A stretch of 35,972 bases of DNA from Vulcanimicrobiota bacterium. Lineage in GTDB: Bacteria > Pseudomonadota > Gammaproteobacteria > Xanthomonadales > Rhodanobacteraceae. Shown here piece by piece: positions 16,256 through 25,641 of the stretch (positions within the stretch are counted from its first letter, which is position 1; each line of letters begins with the position of its first letter). The notes beneath the pieces were generated by a model. That model was not told the origin of the DNA. It did not search any database and saw only the letters and a list, made by a program, of their open reading frames with translations. The position numbers and the translations under genes were made by a program. The stretch covers positions 1 to 35,972 of the forward strand of contig CAJCJD010000238.1 in the NCBI GenBank assembly GCA_903970555.1, in the 5' to 3' direction.

Positions 16256-17149
16256 TCACTCTAGTTCACGATGGAAAGTCAGGACGCCTTCGCGATTAGT
16301 GCGATAGTGCGCAGCAAGTTTTTCGACCAGGTAGACCGAGCGGTGGCGACCGCCGGTGCAACCGATGGAGATGGTGACGTAACTGCGGTCGTCCGCTTCG
16401 AAGCGGGGCAGCCACGCATCCAGCCAGCGCGCGGTGTCAGCGAAGTATTCGCTCACCAGCGGCTGTTGTTCGAGGTATTCGCGCACTGGGGCGTCCTTCC
16501 CTGATAGCGGACGTAGCGTCGGTTCCCAGTGCGGATTGGGCAGGCAGCGCGCGTCGAAGACGAAATCCGAGTCGAGCGGCAGCCCACGACGGAAAGCGAA
16601 TGACTGGAACATCAACGTGAGGCCCGCAGTGGTCTGCGCGTAGCCGGTCGCAATCAGGCGACGCAGTTGATGCACGTTCAGTTCGCTGGAATCGATCACG
16701 CGTTCGGCGATCGCCATCAACGGGCGCAGCAGGCGGCGCTCCTCGGCGATGGCATCGGCCAGGGACATACCGCGTGCAGCCAGCGGATGTCGGCGACGCG
16801 TTTCGGAGAAACGCTTCATCAGCACGGCATCGCTGCAGTCGATGAAGATCAGATGCACTTGCACGGTCGCCGCCAGGGCTGAAAGCACCTTGGGCATGTG
16901 TTGGAAATCTTCGTCGCGATTGCGCACGTCCACGCCAACAGCAATGCGTCGGCGATGGCTGTCGCCGTGCGTTGCCGCATCGACCAGCTCTGGCAACAGC
17001 GCGCTGGGCAGGTTGTCGACGCAATAGAATTCGAGGTCTTCCAGCGCGCGCAAGGCGACGGTCTTGCCGCCGCCGGACATGCCTGTCAGCACCACCAGAT
17101 GGATGGCGTTGGGGTCGTCGGCAGAGAGATGGCTGTCGTTCTGGCTCAT
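16256..17149 (-). CDS. rapZ: RNase adapter protein RapZ (YvcJ family nucleotide-binding protein)
   Basis: A 297-residue P-loop protein. The Walker A motif is GMSGGGKT at residues 23-30, and the C-terminal signature is SIGCTGGRHRSVYLVEKLA (about 263-281). In E. coli RapZ directs RNase E to the small RNA GlmZ and so tunes amino-sugar synthesis for the cell envelope; in other bacteria the role is less clear. The second Walker motif lies around residues 85-100 (VHLIFIDCSD). The gene follows hprK by 4 bases and precedes the EIIA gene, the same association of rapZ with PTS genes seen widely in proteobacteria. The start at 17149 is the only sensible one. Confidence 0.95.
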   Translation of the reverse strand: MSQNDSHLSADDPNAIHLVVLTGMSGGGKTVALRALEDLEFYCVDNLPSALLPELVDAATHGDSHRRRIAVGVDVRNRDEDFQHMPKVLSALAATVQVHLIFIDCSDAVLMKRFSETRRRHPLAARGMSLADAIAEERRLLRPLMAIAERVIDSSELNVHQLRRLIATGYAQTTAGLTLMFQSFAFRRGLPLDSDFVFDARCLPNPHWEPTLRPLSGKDAPVREYLEQQPLVSEYFADTARWLDAWLPRFEADDRSYVTISIGCTGGRHRSVYLVEKLAAHYRTNREGVLTFHRELE

Positions 17150-17153
17150 GGCA

Positions 17154-18104
17154 TCACCACGGTGGGAGCCGGCGCATCTGATGAGCCTGGCGGTCCATGA
17201 AGCTCTGTGCAGGATCGATGCCCTTGCTTTTGAGCATATGGCTGCGCACAGCGGCTTCCACCAGCACGGCCAAGTTGCGGCCGGGCGCGACGGGCAGGGT
17301 GATCATGGGGACTTGCACATCGAAGATTTCGCGATGGCCGACGTCGCCAGTGAGGCGCGTCAGGCCATCGGTATATTCGCCATCGCGTACGGGTTTGAGG
17401 TGCACGACCAGGCGCAGGTATTTGGATGCCTTGACCGAGGTATGGCCGAACATCTCACGTACATTGAGCACGCCCAGGCCACGCACTTCCAGCAGGTCTT
17501 GTAACAATTCGGGGCATGCGCCATCGATCACGTCGGGCGCGATCAGCGTGAATTCGGGCGCATCGTCGGCGACCAGTCGGTGACCGCGGCTGATCAGCTC
17601 CAACGCAAGCTCGCTCTTGCCGGAACCGGCCTCGCCGGTGATCAGCACGCCAATCGAAAACACTTCCAGCAGCACGCCGTGCAAGGTCAGGCGCGGCGCC
17701 ATGGTGCGCGCCAGGTGGTATTGCATCCAGGTCAACAGCTCGTGGCCGCGCTTGGCGCTGATCCACAGGGGGGTATTGGTTTCTTCCGCCACTTCGCGAA
17801 GATCGGCGGGGATCGCCTGATCTTTCGTGACGATGAAAGCGGCCGGCTGCGTGGAGGCGGCTTTATGTATCACTTCCCAACGCTGACGCGAATCCAGGCC
17901 GTCGAGATAGCTGAGTTCCTCGCTACCGATGATCTGGATCTTGTTCGGATAGATGACATTGAGATAACCCACCAGCGATGGCCGGCGGGCAGGTGTGGAG
18001 CCGTACTCCAGCACGCGCGTCTCACCACGCATGCCTGCGATCCAGCGCAGCGCCATGCGCTCGTGGATATCGTCGAAGAGTTGTCGGGCGGTGAGGCGGT
18101 CCAA
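17154..18104 (-). CDS. hprK: HPr kinase/phosphorylase
   Basis: Phosphorylates and dephosphorylates Ser46 of HPr. With a TTG start at 18104 the protein is 316 residues, the usual proteobacterial length, and the TTG is preceded by AAAGGA (18111-18116) with 6 bases of spacing. The P-loop GEAGSGKS is at 157-164, VADDAPEF follows at about 178, and the HprK signature [11 protein letters not shown] is at about 205-215, so all catalytic features are present. The frame stays open upstream to 18296, but that extension has no homology-like content and crosses a GC hairpin and part of hpf, so it is rejected. It lies directly after hpf, where ptsN would normally intervene. Confidence 0.95.
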   Translation of the reverse strand: MDRLTARQLFDDIHERMALRWIAGMRGETRVLEYGSTPARRPSLVGYLNVIYPNKIQIIGSEELSYLDGLDSRQRWEVIHKAASTQPAAFIVTKDQAIPADLREVAEETNTPLWISAKRGHELLTWMQYHLARTMAPRLTLHGVLLEVFSIGVLITGEAGSGKSELALELISRGHRLVADDAPEFTLIAPDVIDGACPELLQDLLEVRGLGVLNVREMFGHTSVKASKYLRLVVHLKPVRDGEYTDGLTRLTGDVGHREIFDVQVPMITLPVAPGRNLAVLVEAAVRSHMLKSKGIDPAQSFMDRQAHQMRRLPPW

Positions 18105-18205
18105 GCGTGTTCCTTTGCGCCGCAGGTGGCCTGAAGGGCGGCAGCAGGAACACATTGTGCCAGTTTGGGCCCGGCGGCGCGTCGTTACGCGGCCTGACGG
18201 GGGAG

Positions 18206-18230
18206 GGGCCGCCCCGAAACGGGGCGGCCC
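18206..18230. other. Very stable GC hairpin in the hpf-hprK gap
   Basis: An 11-base perfect inverted repeat, GGGCCGCCCCG / CGGGGCGGCCC, encloses only a 3-base AAA loop. It begins 8 bases after the hpf stop on the minus strand. No T run follows in either direction, so it is not a standard terminator. It could protect the hpf mRNA end or lower read-through into hprK. Confidence 0.6.
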
Positions 18231-18237
18231 GGGGGCT

Positions 18238-18561
18238 TTAGCCGTATTGGCGGATCTCGCGTACTTCGCGCTGATGCTTGTCACAGAGCTTTTCACGGTG
18301 ACGGCGCAGCTGGGTCACCAGCATGTCGAACAGGTTGTCGATGGAGACGTACATGTCGGTCTCGGACGCTTCGGCGTGCAGCGATTTGCCTGCAACGTTC
18401 AGTGTTCCCTCGGCACATTGCTGGAGTTTGTCCACTGAGAGCACGACGTTCAAGCTAACGATGCGGTCGTCGAGGCGGGTCAATCGATCGAGCTTTGCCG
18501 TCACGTGGTCGCGTAGGGCCTGGGTGACATCGATCTGTTGACCACTGAGTTGGAATTGCAT
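18238..18561 (-). CDS. hpf: Ribosome hibernation promoting factor, short form
   Basis: A 107-residue protein of the YhbH/HPF family ([20 protein letters not shown] start, then [10 protein letters not shown] and [21 protein letters not shown]). It binds the 30S decoding region in stationary phase and promotes inactive ribosome dimers. The short length, without the C-terminal dimerisation domain of long HPF, means it would act with RMF as in E. coli. The ATG at 18561 has a perfect AAGGAGG ribosome site (18568-18574) 6 bases ahead, which settles the start against a longer open frame reaching 18726. Located downstream of rpoN, its standard position. Confidence 0.95.
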   Translation of the reverse strand: MQFQLSGQQIDVTQALRDHVTAKLDRLTRLDDRIVSLNVVLSVDKLQQCAEGTLNVAGKSLHAEASETDMYVSIDNLFDMLVTQLRRHREKLCDKHQREVREIRQYG

Positions 18562-18567
18562 GGTGCG

Positions 18568-18574
18568 CCTCCTT
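18568..18574 (-). promoter_or_regulatory. hpf: Strong Shine-Dalgarno site of hpf
   Basis: AAGGAGG on the minus strand, 6 bases before the ATG. It is the best ribosome site in the cluster and decides the hpf start. Its strength suggests high translation of the hibernation factor compared with its neighbours. Confidence 0.85.
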
Positions 18575-18735
18575 CTAGAGCTGGCCGCCAGCGGCGGCGT
18601 GGATCGATGCGCGGATCGCCGTGAAACGATCGTTGCACCGTGAAGCAAACCTTGGGTATCGAATAAAAACCTTACTCTGAGATATGGGAACGTTCCGTAT
18701 AGCCGCAAGTTCCCGGGCGATAACATCGCGCCGGT

Positions 18736-20220
18736 TCAGCTATTACGCTGTCGCTCGCTCGAGCTGGGAATACGCAGGATTTCCCGGTATTTCGCGACTG
18801 TTCGACGTGCTACCTGAATGCCTTTGTTGTGCAACTCTTCAGCGAGTGCTTGATCGGACAAGGGCTTGCGCGGATCTTCGCCATCTACGAGCTTGCGCAA
18901 CATGGCTTGGATGGCGGTGGCCGATGCACTGCCGCCATCTTCGGTGGAAACACCGCTGGAAAAGAAATACTTCAGCTCGTAAGTGCCGCGTGGCGTGTGT
19001 ATGTACTTGCGGGTAGTTACACGTGAAATCGTTGACTCATGCATACCCACCTCCTCAGCCACTTCACGCAGCACCAAGGGCTGCATCGCTTCCGGACCGT
19101 AGTCCAGGAAAGCGCTTTGCCGACGCACGATAGCGTCTGCCACCTTTAACAGTGTTTCGGCACGCGACTCCAAACTCTTGATGAGCCACCGTGCTTCCTG
19201 CAACTGGCCGCGCATCCAACTTGCGTCGTCACTGCGCGCCTGCGCGATCAGACTGCAATAGTGGTGGTTAAGACTTAGTTTCGGCTGGCTGTCAGGGTTC
19301 AGAACGACACGCCAACGCGTACCGTCCTTGCGCGCATAGACGTCGGGCGCGACGTATTCCACCGGGGTGGTGTCCATCGCGGCGCCGGGGCGCGGGTCCA
19401 GGCTGCGGATCAGCAGGGCCGCAGCGGCCGTTTCTTCCTCGGTGGCGTGCAGCCGACGGGCGAGCTTGGCCATGTCGTTGCGCGCAAGCAGTTCGAGTTC
19501 GGTTTGCACGATGCGCAGCGCCAGGTCGCGCTGCGGCGTGCTGGGATCGAACTGTTCGAGCTGTGCACGCAGGCAATCCTGCAGATCGATGCTACCTACG
19601 CCTGCGGGATCGAAATGCTGCAGCTGGCGACGCACGATTTCCACTTCGTCGAGCGTGGCTTTCAGGTGCGGCGGCAGCGCAGTGAGTATCGCGTCCAGGC
19701 TTTCGCCCAGATAACCGTCTGTATTCAATGCATCGATCAACACCGTGGCGATGGCTTTCGCGCGCGGGTCCATCGGCGTGAGGTTGAGCTGCCACATCAA
19801 GTGTTCTTGCAGGGATTCGGCCGCCGCGTTTTGCGGCTCCATGCCTTCGTCGTCGCGGTTGCTTTGACTGCCGTTGCCGCTGCCATTGCTGGAGGAGAAA
19901 TCGATCGGCTGGTCGGAGCTGATGTCGGCCTCGGTCCATTCCGGGGCTTCATCGTTTTCGTTGCTCGATGAGGTATCGCTGCTGCTGGCAGAGGTCGAGG
20001 TCGGGATATCGAATTCGTTTTCGAATTCGTCCTCACCTTCGGTTTCATCTTGTTCCGCGTCGGCATCCTCGGCGAACTCGAGCAAGGGATTGCTCTCGGC
20101 GAGTTGACGCAACTCCGCGGCCAGCTCCAACTGCGACAATTGCAACAGACGAATGGCCTGCTGCAATTGTGGCGTGAGAGCCAGCTGTTGATTGAGGCGG
20201 AACTGAAGTCCGGGTTTCAT
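18736..20220 (-). CDS. rpoN: RNA polymerase sigma-54 factor
   Basis: A 494-residue sigma-54. Region I at the N-terminus is Leu/Gln rich (LQFRLNQQLALTPQLQQAIR), followed by an acidic, Ser-rich region II at about 50-125. The core-binding and helix-turn-helix parts follow (LREVAEEVGMHESTISRVT near residue 365), and the RpoN box ARRTVAKYRE is at the C-terminus (about 473). It recognises -24/-12 promoters and needs AAA+ activators. The ATG at 20220 (MKPGLQF) is preferred to a TTG three codons earlier because it matches the family. It follows lptB by 142 bases and precedes hpf by 174 bases, the conserved gammaproteobacterial order. Confidence 0.97.
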   Translation of the reverse strand: MKPGLQFRLNQQLALTPQLQQAIRLLQLSQLELAAELRQLAESNPLLEFAEDADAEQDETEGEDEFENEFDIPTSTSASSSDTSSSNENDEAPEWTEADISSDQPIDFSSSNGSGNGSQSNRDDEGMEPQNAAAESLQEHLMWQLNLTPMDPRAKAIATVLIDALNTDGYLGESLDAILTALPPHLKATLDEVEIVRRQLQHFDPAGVGSIDLQDCLRAQLEQFDPSTPQRDLALRIVQTELELLARNDMAKLARRLHATEEETAAAALLIRSLDPRPGAAMDTTPVEYVAPDVYARKDGTRWRVVLNPDSQPKLSLNHHYCSLIAQARSDDASWMRGQLQEARWLIKSLESRAETLLKVADAIVRRQSAFLDYGPEAMQPLVLREVAEEVGMHESTISRVTTRKYIHTPRGTYELKYFFSSGVSTEDGGSASATAIQAMLRKLVDGEDPRKPLSDQALAEELHNKGIQVARRTVAKYREILRIPSSSERQRNS

Positions 20221-20362
20221 GCCTGCCAAAGAGGTTAACTTGGCGTCATCCTAACCCGTCGCCGGAGTGCCGACCATAGCTCCGAGGGTCGAAAAGGGCG
20301 GTCGTGCATCCGGATGTGAAGCGGCGCAAGTTGCAGCTTGTGCCGCCGGTTTGGATGGAGTA

Positions 20363-21079
20363 TTACAGTCGGAATTCCCGACCTAGATAAACCTCGCGGA
20401 CTTTCTCGTCAGCCAGGATATGTGCCGGCGTGCCACGCGAAAGCACCTCGCCTTCATTCATGATGTAGGCACGGTCGCAAATGCCCAGTGTCTCGCGCAC
20501 GTTGTGATCGGTGATCAGCACGCCGATGCCGCGTTCCTTCAAGTGCCGCACGATGCGCTGGATTTCACCGACCGAGATCGGGTCCACACCCGCGAACGGT
20601 TCGTCCAGCAGCATGTAGCGCGGTTCCGCGGCAAGCGCGCGGGCGATTTCGACACGGCGACGCTCGCCGCCTGAGAGGCTGATGCCTTTCTGTCCGGCGA
20701 TGTGCGAGATCTTCAGTTCGTCCAGCAGGCTTTCCAGTTGCGCTTCGCGCTTGCGCTGATCCGGCTCACGCAATTCGAGCACGGCCATGATGTTGTCCGA
20801 CACACTGAGCCGGCGAAACACCGAAGCTTCCTGCGGCAGATAACCGATGCCGAGCTTGGCGCGCGCATGCATGGGCAAGCCGGTGATGTCCTGCTTGTCG
20901 AGCTTGATAGCGCCGCCGTCGGCTTCGATCAGTCCGACGATCATGTAGAAACACGTCGTTTTACCGGCGCCGTTGGGGCCGAGCAGTCCGACCACCTCAC
21001 CCTGGCGAATGGAGAACGCGAAGTCACGCACCACTTGGCGCGCGCGAAAACTTTTTTGCAGACCTTCTGCGGAAAGCAT
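20363..21079 (-). CDS. lptB: LPS export ABC transporter ATP-binding protein LptB
   Basis: A 238-residue ABC ATPase that powers LPS extraction from the inner membrane with LptFG. Walker A is GPNGAGKTT at about residues 34-42, the signature is [15 protein letters not shown] at about 136-150, and Walker B is [13 protein letters not shown] at about 157-169; the H-loop histidine is in VLITDHNV near 192. It starts 9 bases after the lptA stop. The lptF and lptG permease genes are elsewhere, as in other gammaproteobacteria. The position between lptA and rpoN is conserved. Confidence 0.97.
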   Translation of the reverse strand: MLSAEGLQKSFRARQVVRDFAFSIRQGEVVGLLGPNGAGKTTCFYMIVGLIEADGGAIKLDKQDITGLPMHARAKLGIGYLPQEASVFRRLSVSDNIMAVLELREPDQRKREAQLESLLDELKISHIAGQKGISLSGGERRRVEIARALAAEPRYMLLDEPFAGVDPISVGEIQRIVRHLKERGIGVLITDHNVRETLGICDRAYIMNEGEVLSRGTPAHILADEKVREVYLGREFRL

Positions 21080-21088
21080 GAGTAACGA

Positions 21089-21730
21089 TTATCCCTTGGT
21101 CGGCGCGCTGCTGGCAGGTGCCGGCGTGGTGGGTGAACTGGAGGCCGAAGCCGGTTTGGCCGTGCCCGATTTCGTCGTGGCAGCAGGCTTTGCCGCTGGC
21201 GCGCCGTTTTTCGCCGGCACTGGTTTCTGCTTCGGCAGGAAGGTCATGTGTACCGGACCTTCGTTACCGCTTTCTCCGACGATGTAACCGGTTTGCTGGT
21301 TGTAGGTCAGCTTGGAGCCAAAGGACTCGCCCTTGGTTGCCTGCCATATATGCGCGTGGCCGGTGAGGATGGCGATGCCGTTGACGTTGTCGTAATACAG
21401 CTGATCCGCATCGCCCGTCATGAGGTTGCCGTTGTCATCGATCTGTTCGATGTGCGGCTGCTTCTGCGGCGTTGCGGTCACGATGATGTGATCGACGGAT
21501 GTGTCTTCCTTCGCGGTGTAGATCTTCGCGAGCTGGCCGGTCAGCTTCATCGTTCCTTGCGTGATCAGGACGTTGCCCGTCAACGTGGTCACCGAGTTTG
21601 GCTCGTTGTAACCATCCAGATGATCGGCATGCACGACATTAATCGGCTGATTGCGGTCGTCCTGCCTTGCCATTGCCGGATTCAGTAGCAGGAGCAGCAG
21701 CCCCGTGGCCAGCAGGCTGAGTCGTAGCAT
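21089..21730 (-). CDS. lptA: LPS transport periplasmic protein LptA
   Basis: A 213-residue periplasmic protein that forms the bridge carrying LPS across the periplasm. A signal peptide covers about residues 1-21 (MLRLSLLATGLLLLLLNPAM). The beta-jellyroll OstA-like domain follows, to about residue 165 (NSVTTLTGNVLITQGTMKL and similar strands). The last 45 or so residues are low-complexity Ala, Pro, Thr, Ser and Lys, an extension not found in E. coli LptA (185 residues). The ATG at 21730 is fixed by the signal peptide. Its first 92 bases overlap the end of lptC in another frame. The ribosome site is poor (CCCCAAAAA), so translation may depend on coupling to lptC. Confidence 0.93.
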   Translation of the reverse strand: MLRLSLLATGLLLLLLNPAMARQDDRNQPINVVHADHLDGYNEPNSVTTLTGNVLITQGTMKLTGQLAKIYTAKEDTSVDHIIVTATPQKQPHIEQIDDNGNLMTGDADQLYYDNVNGIAILTGHAHIWQATKGESFGSKLTYNQQTGYIVGESGNEGPVHMTFLPKQKPVPAKNGAPAAKPAATTKSGTAKPASASSSPTTPAPASSAPTKG

Positions 21731-22325
21731 TTTTTGGGGTCCGATACAGGATGCCGTGCACGTCATGGAGCAACTCCAAGTGATTATCGTTGAGGCTGGC
21801 ACGCATGCCGACGCCATTCATTACGCTTTGACCTTGCGTCATTGTCGCTGGTGCCGCCGTTTCCAAGCGGTTTTCTTTCGGCCAGCCGGTGACGTCCGAG
21901 GTGTGCAATGTTGCCATGGGACCTTGCGCATAGGCAGGGCGGTACATGTAGACCGCGCCGTCCAGTCGCATCAAGGTGCCTGATTTGTTGACCCAACCGT
22001 AGGGCGAGTTGCCCTGCCAGTCCGGCACGCCGGGCTTCTTGGCCCTGATGTCGAACACCGGCGAGTTGATGTACAGCGATTCATCGCTCGCGCGGCGATC
22101 CATGCGCGGCGAGATCATGGTGAAGTTCAACAGGCCCGTGACGTCGTAACTCCACACCTTGGAGTTGTAGAGAACGTAATCGGAAATGGGTGGTCCGACA
22201 AAATCGTTGACCGGAGCACCGCCCTCGACCCAGCGGTCCAGGATCCAGCTCGCAGGCGCGGCGATAGCGAGAAAAACAATCGCTACCGTAATGCGGTTGT
22301 CGCGAAGGTATTGGCGAAAACTCAC
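21639..22325 (-). CDS. lptC: LPS export protein LptC
   Basis: A 228-residue bitopic inner-membrane protein that passes LPS from LptBFG to LptA. One N-terminal anchor (VAIVFLAIAAPASWIL) is followed by an LptC periplasmic domain ending in a typical LELLHDVHGILY strand. The GTG start at 22325 overlaps the kdsC stop by four bases (GTGA) and has GGAG (22334-22337) 8 bases ahead; a longer frame to 22382 would run into kdsC. The protein is about 35 residues longer than E. coli LptC (191). The extra tail, rich in Ala, Gly and Pro, coincides almost exactly with the 92-base overlap into lptA. Confidence 0.9.
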   Translation of the reverse strand: MSFRQYLRDNRITVAIVFLAIAAPASWILDRWVEGGAPVNDFVGPPISDYVLYNSKVWSYDVTGLLNFTMISPRMDRRASDESLYINSPVFDIRAKKPGVPDWQGNSPYGWVNKSGTLMRLDGAVYMYRPAYAQGPMATLHTSDVTGWPKENRLETAAPATMTQGQSVMNGVGMRASLNDNHLELLHDVHGILYRTPKNATTQPAGHGAAAPATESGNGKAGRPQSAD

Positions 22326-22864
22326 CGCCAGTGCTCCTGTTCCGCGGATGTCTTGCCCTTTGCGTGCAAAATCAGGTCGCACACTTCGCGCACGGCGCCT
22401 TGTCCGCCGCCGAGGCGGGTTTGCCAGTGAGATTGTTCAACCACCCAGGGATGCGCATTGGCGACGGCCACGGCCAATCCCGATAGGCGCATGACCGGGA
22501 TATCCGGCAGATCGTCGCCGACAAAAGCCACCTCTTCGGGCTGCAGGTTCAGGGCTTCGAGAATCTGTTGCATGCATTCGCGCTTGTCGTTCTGGCCCTG
22601 GTAGACGTGAGCGATATCCAGTTCTTCGGCACGCAATGCAACCGGGTGGCTGATGCGCGCGCTGATGATGGCTACGTGCACGCCGTGGGCTTGCAGCCTC
22701 TTCAGGCCCAGGCCGTCGTGCACGTGAAACACCTTGGTTTCATGTCCGCTTTCGGTGTACCAAAGGCGACCATCGGTAAGTGTGCCATCGACATCGAACG
22801 CCGCCAGACGGATCTTGGCGGCGCGTGCAAGCACTTCGGCGGGCAGGTTGGTGAGGTAGTTCAT
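22322..22864 (-). CDS. kdsC: 3-deoxy-D-manno-octulosonate 8-phosphate phosphatase
   Basis: A 180-residue HAD phosphatase that converts Kdo 8-phosphate to Kdo for the LPS inner core. The nucleophile motif DVDGTLTDG is at about residues 24-32, the conserved IISAR segment is near 66-70, and the C-terminal metal motif is FVGDDLPDIPVM at about 113-124. The C2-type subclass lacks a cap domain and forms a tetramer, which fits the short length. It begins 10 bases after kdsD and ends with a four-base overlap with lptC, so kdsD, kdsC, lptC and lptA form a tight operon. Confidence 0.95.
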   Translation of the reverse strand: MNYLTNLPAEVLARAAKIRLAAFDVDGTLTDGRLWYTESGHETKVFHVHDGLGLKRLQAHGVHVAIISARISHPVALRAEELDIAHVYQGQNDKRECMQQILEALNLQPEEVAFVGDDLPDIPVMRLSGLAVAVANAHPWVVEQSHWQTRLGGGQGAVREVCDLILHAKGKTSAEQEHWR

Positions 22865-22874
22865 GAGTGTTCCG

Positions 22875-23885
22875 TCAGACGACGCGTGCGCGCAGCAGGT
22901 CGTGGATGTTCAGTGCGCCGACCACGCGCTGGGCGTCATCAACCACCAATAGAGCGTGAATCTGGTATTTCTCCATCAGCTGCGCCGCTTCGATGGCCAG
23001 CTTGTCCTCGCTGATCACCTTGGGGCCGCGCGTCATCAGGTCGCTGACCCTGGCGTTGCGCAGATCGACGCCGTCATCGTCCAGCGCACGGCGCAAGTCG
23101 CCGTCGGTGAAGACGCCGAGCAGGTGCCGGTCGTGGTCGATCACAGCGGTCATGCCGAGGTGTTTGCGGGTCATTTCCATCAAGGCTTCGGTGAGGCTCG
23201 CGTCGGGGGAGACCATCGGTATGCCGCTGCCCGTATGCATCACATCGCTGATGTGCAGCAGCAGGCGGCGGCCCAGGCTCCCGGCTGGGTGAGAACGCGC
23301 GAAGTCCTCAGAGGTAAACCCACGCGCTTCCAGCAGCGCGATCGCCAGGGCGTCGCCCATGACCAAGGCGGCGGTGGTGCTGGCAGTGGGGGCCAGGCCC
23401 AGCGGGCAGGCCTCGGCCGAAATGCCGGCGTCCAGGTGCACATCGGCCTGACCGGCCAGGGAGGACTCCGGGTTGCCGGTGATGGCAATCAGCGGGATGC
23501 CTTGGCGCTTGATCACCGGCAGAATGAACAGGATCTCGTCGGTCTCGCCGGAGTAGGACAGGGCCAGCACCACATCCTGCGGCAGGATCATCCCCAAGTC
23601 GCCATGGCTGGCTTCGCCCGGATGGACGAAGAAAGCCGGGGTGCCGGTGGAAGCCAGGGTGGCGGCGATCTTGCGGCCCACATGCCCGGATTTGCCCATG
23701 CCGGTGACCACCAGGCGCCCTTTGCAGCCCAGGATGATCCGGCAGGCATCGACGAAAGTCTGGTCGACCCGCGGCTCCAGCGCACGAATGGCGGCAGCCT
23801 CGGTGGCGATCACCGTACGGGCGCTGCGCACGATGGCGGCGGCGTCCATCCGGGTGGACTTGGGCTTGGCGATGGGTGCGTTCAT
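22875..23885 (-). CDS. kdsD: Arabinose 5-phosphate isomerase
   Basis: A 336-residue sugar isomerase that turns ribulose 5-phosphate into arabinose 5-phosphate, the precursor of Kdo. The SIS domain spans about residues 40-190 (VTGMGKSGHVGRKIAATLAS, then SYSGETDEI). Two CBS domains occupy about 210-336 (MVSPDASLTEALMEM and GVFTDGDLRRALDDD). It is the first gene of the Kdo/LPS-transport run and is divergent from ibaG across 167 bases, which probably hold the promoters of both units. A TAGAAT resembling a -10 box is visible upstream on the minus strand but lacks a clear -35. Confidence 0.95.
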   Translation of the reverse strand: MNAPIAKPKSTRMDAAAIVRSARTVIATEAAAIRALEPRVDQTFVDACRIILGCKGRLVVTGMGKSGHVGRKIAATLASTGTPAFFVHPGEASHGDLGMILPQDVVLALSYSGETDEILFILPVIKRQGIPLIAITGNPESSLAGQADVHLDAGISAEACPLGLAPTASTTAALVMGDALAIALLEARGFTSEDFARSHPAGSLGRRLLLHISDVMHTGSGIPMVSPDASLTEALMEMTRKHLGMTAVIDHDRHLLGVFTDGDLRRALDDDGVDLRNARVSDLMTRGPKVISEDKLAIEAAQLMEKYQIHALLVVDDAQRVVGALNIHDLLRARVV

Positions 23886-24052
23886 GCGTCCTCAGAGGCA
23901 GCGGGGAGGGGAGCGCCGGGGGCTGTGTCGTTTCTGCGACAGCAGATTTCCATTAACATGGCATATTCGCATTCTATCTTGATGCCTGACGCCAATGGCT
24001 CGCCCCTTAACATCGAGCGGCCGGCGTTCAGGATCTCCCCAATGGAAAAACA

Positions 24053-25598
<1,546 letters not shown>

Positions 25599-25611
25599 TA
25601 TTTCCAATACG

Positions 25612-25641
25612 AAACGGGCCGCTTACGCGGCCCGTTTTTTT
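25612..25641 (+). terminator. Strong intrinsic terminator after murA
   Basis: An 11-base stem, AAACGGGCCGC / GCGGCCCGTTT, with a 4-base TTAC loop (25623-25626) runs into seven consecutive T on the plus strand. It touches the TAA stop of the convergent DUF3108 gene at 25640, so it may also end that transcript, though with a weaker T run on that side. Confidence 0.92.

Noticed and set aside
18105-18296. N-terminal extension of hprK
   Set aside because: The frame is open, but it crosses the GC hairpin and the hpf stop and has no family-like sequence; the TTG at 18104 with AAAGGA gives the usual 316 residues.
24042-24052. Earlier ATG for ibaG
   Set aside because: It is 11 bases ahead of the chosen start and therefore out of frame.
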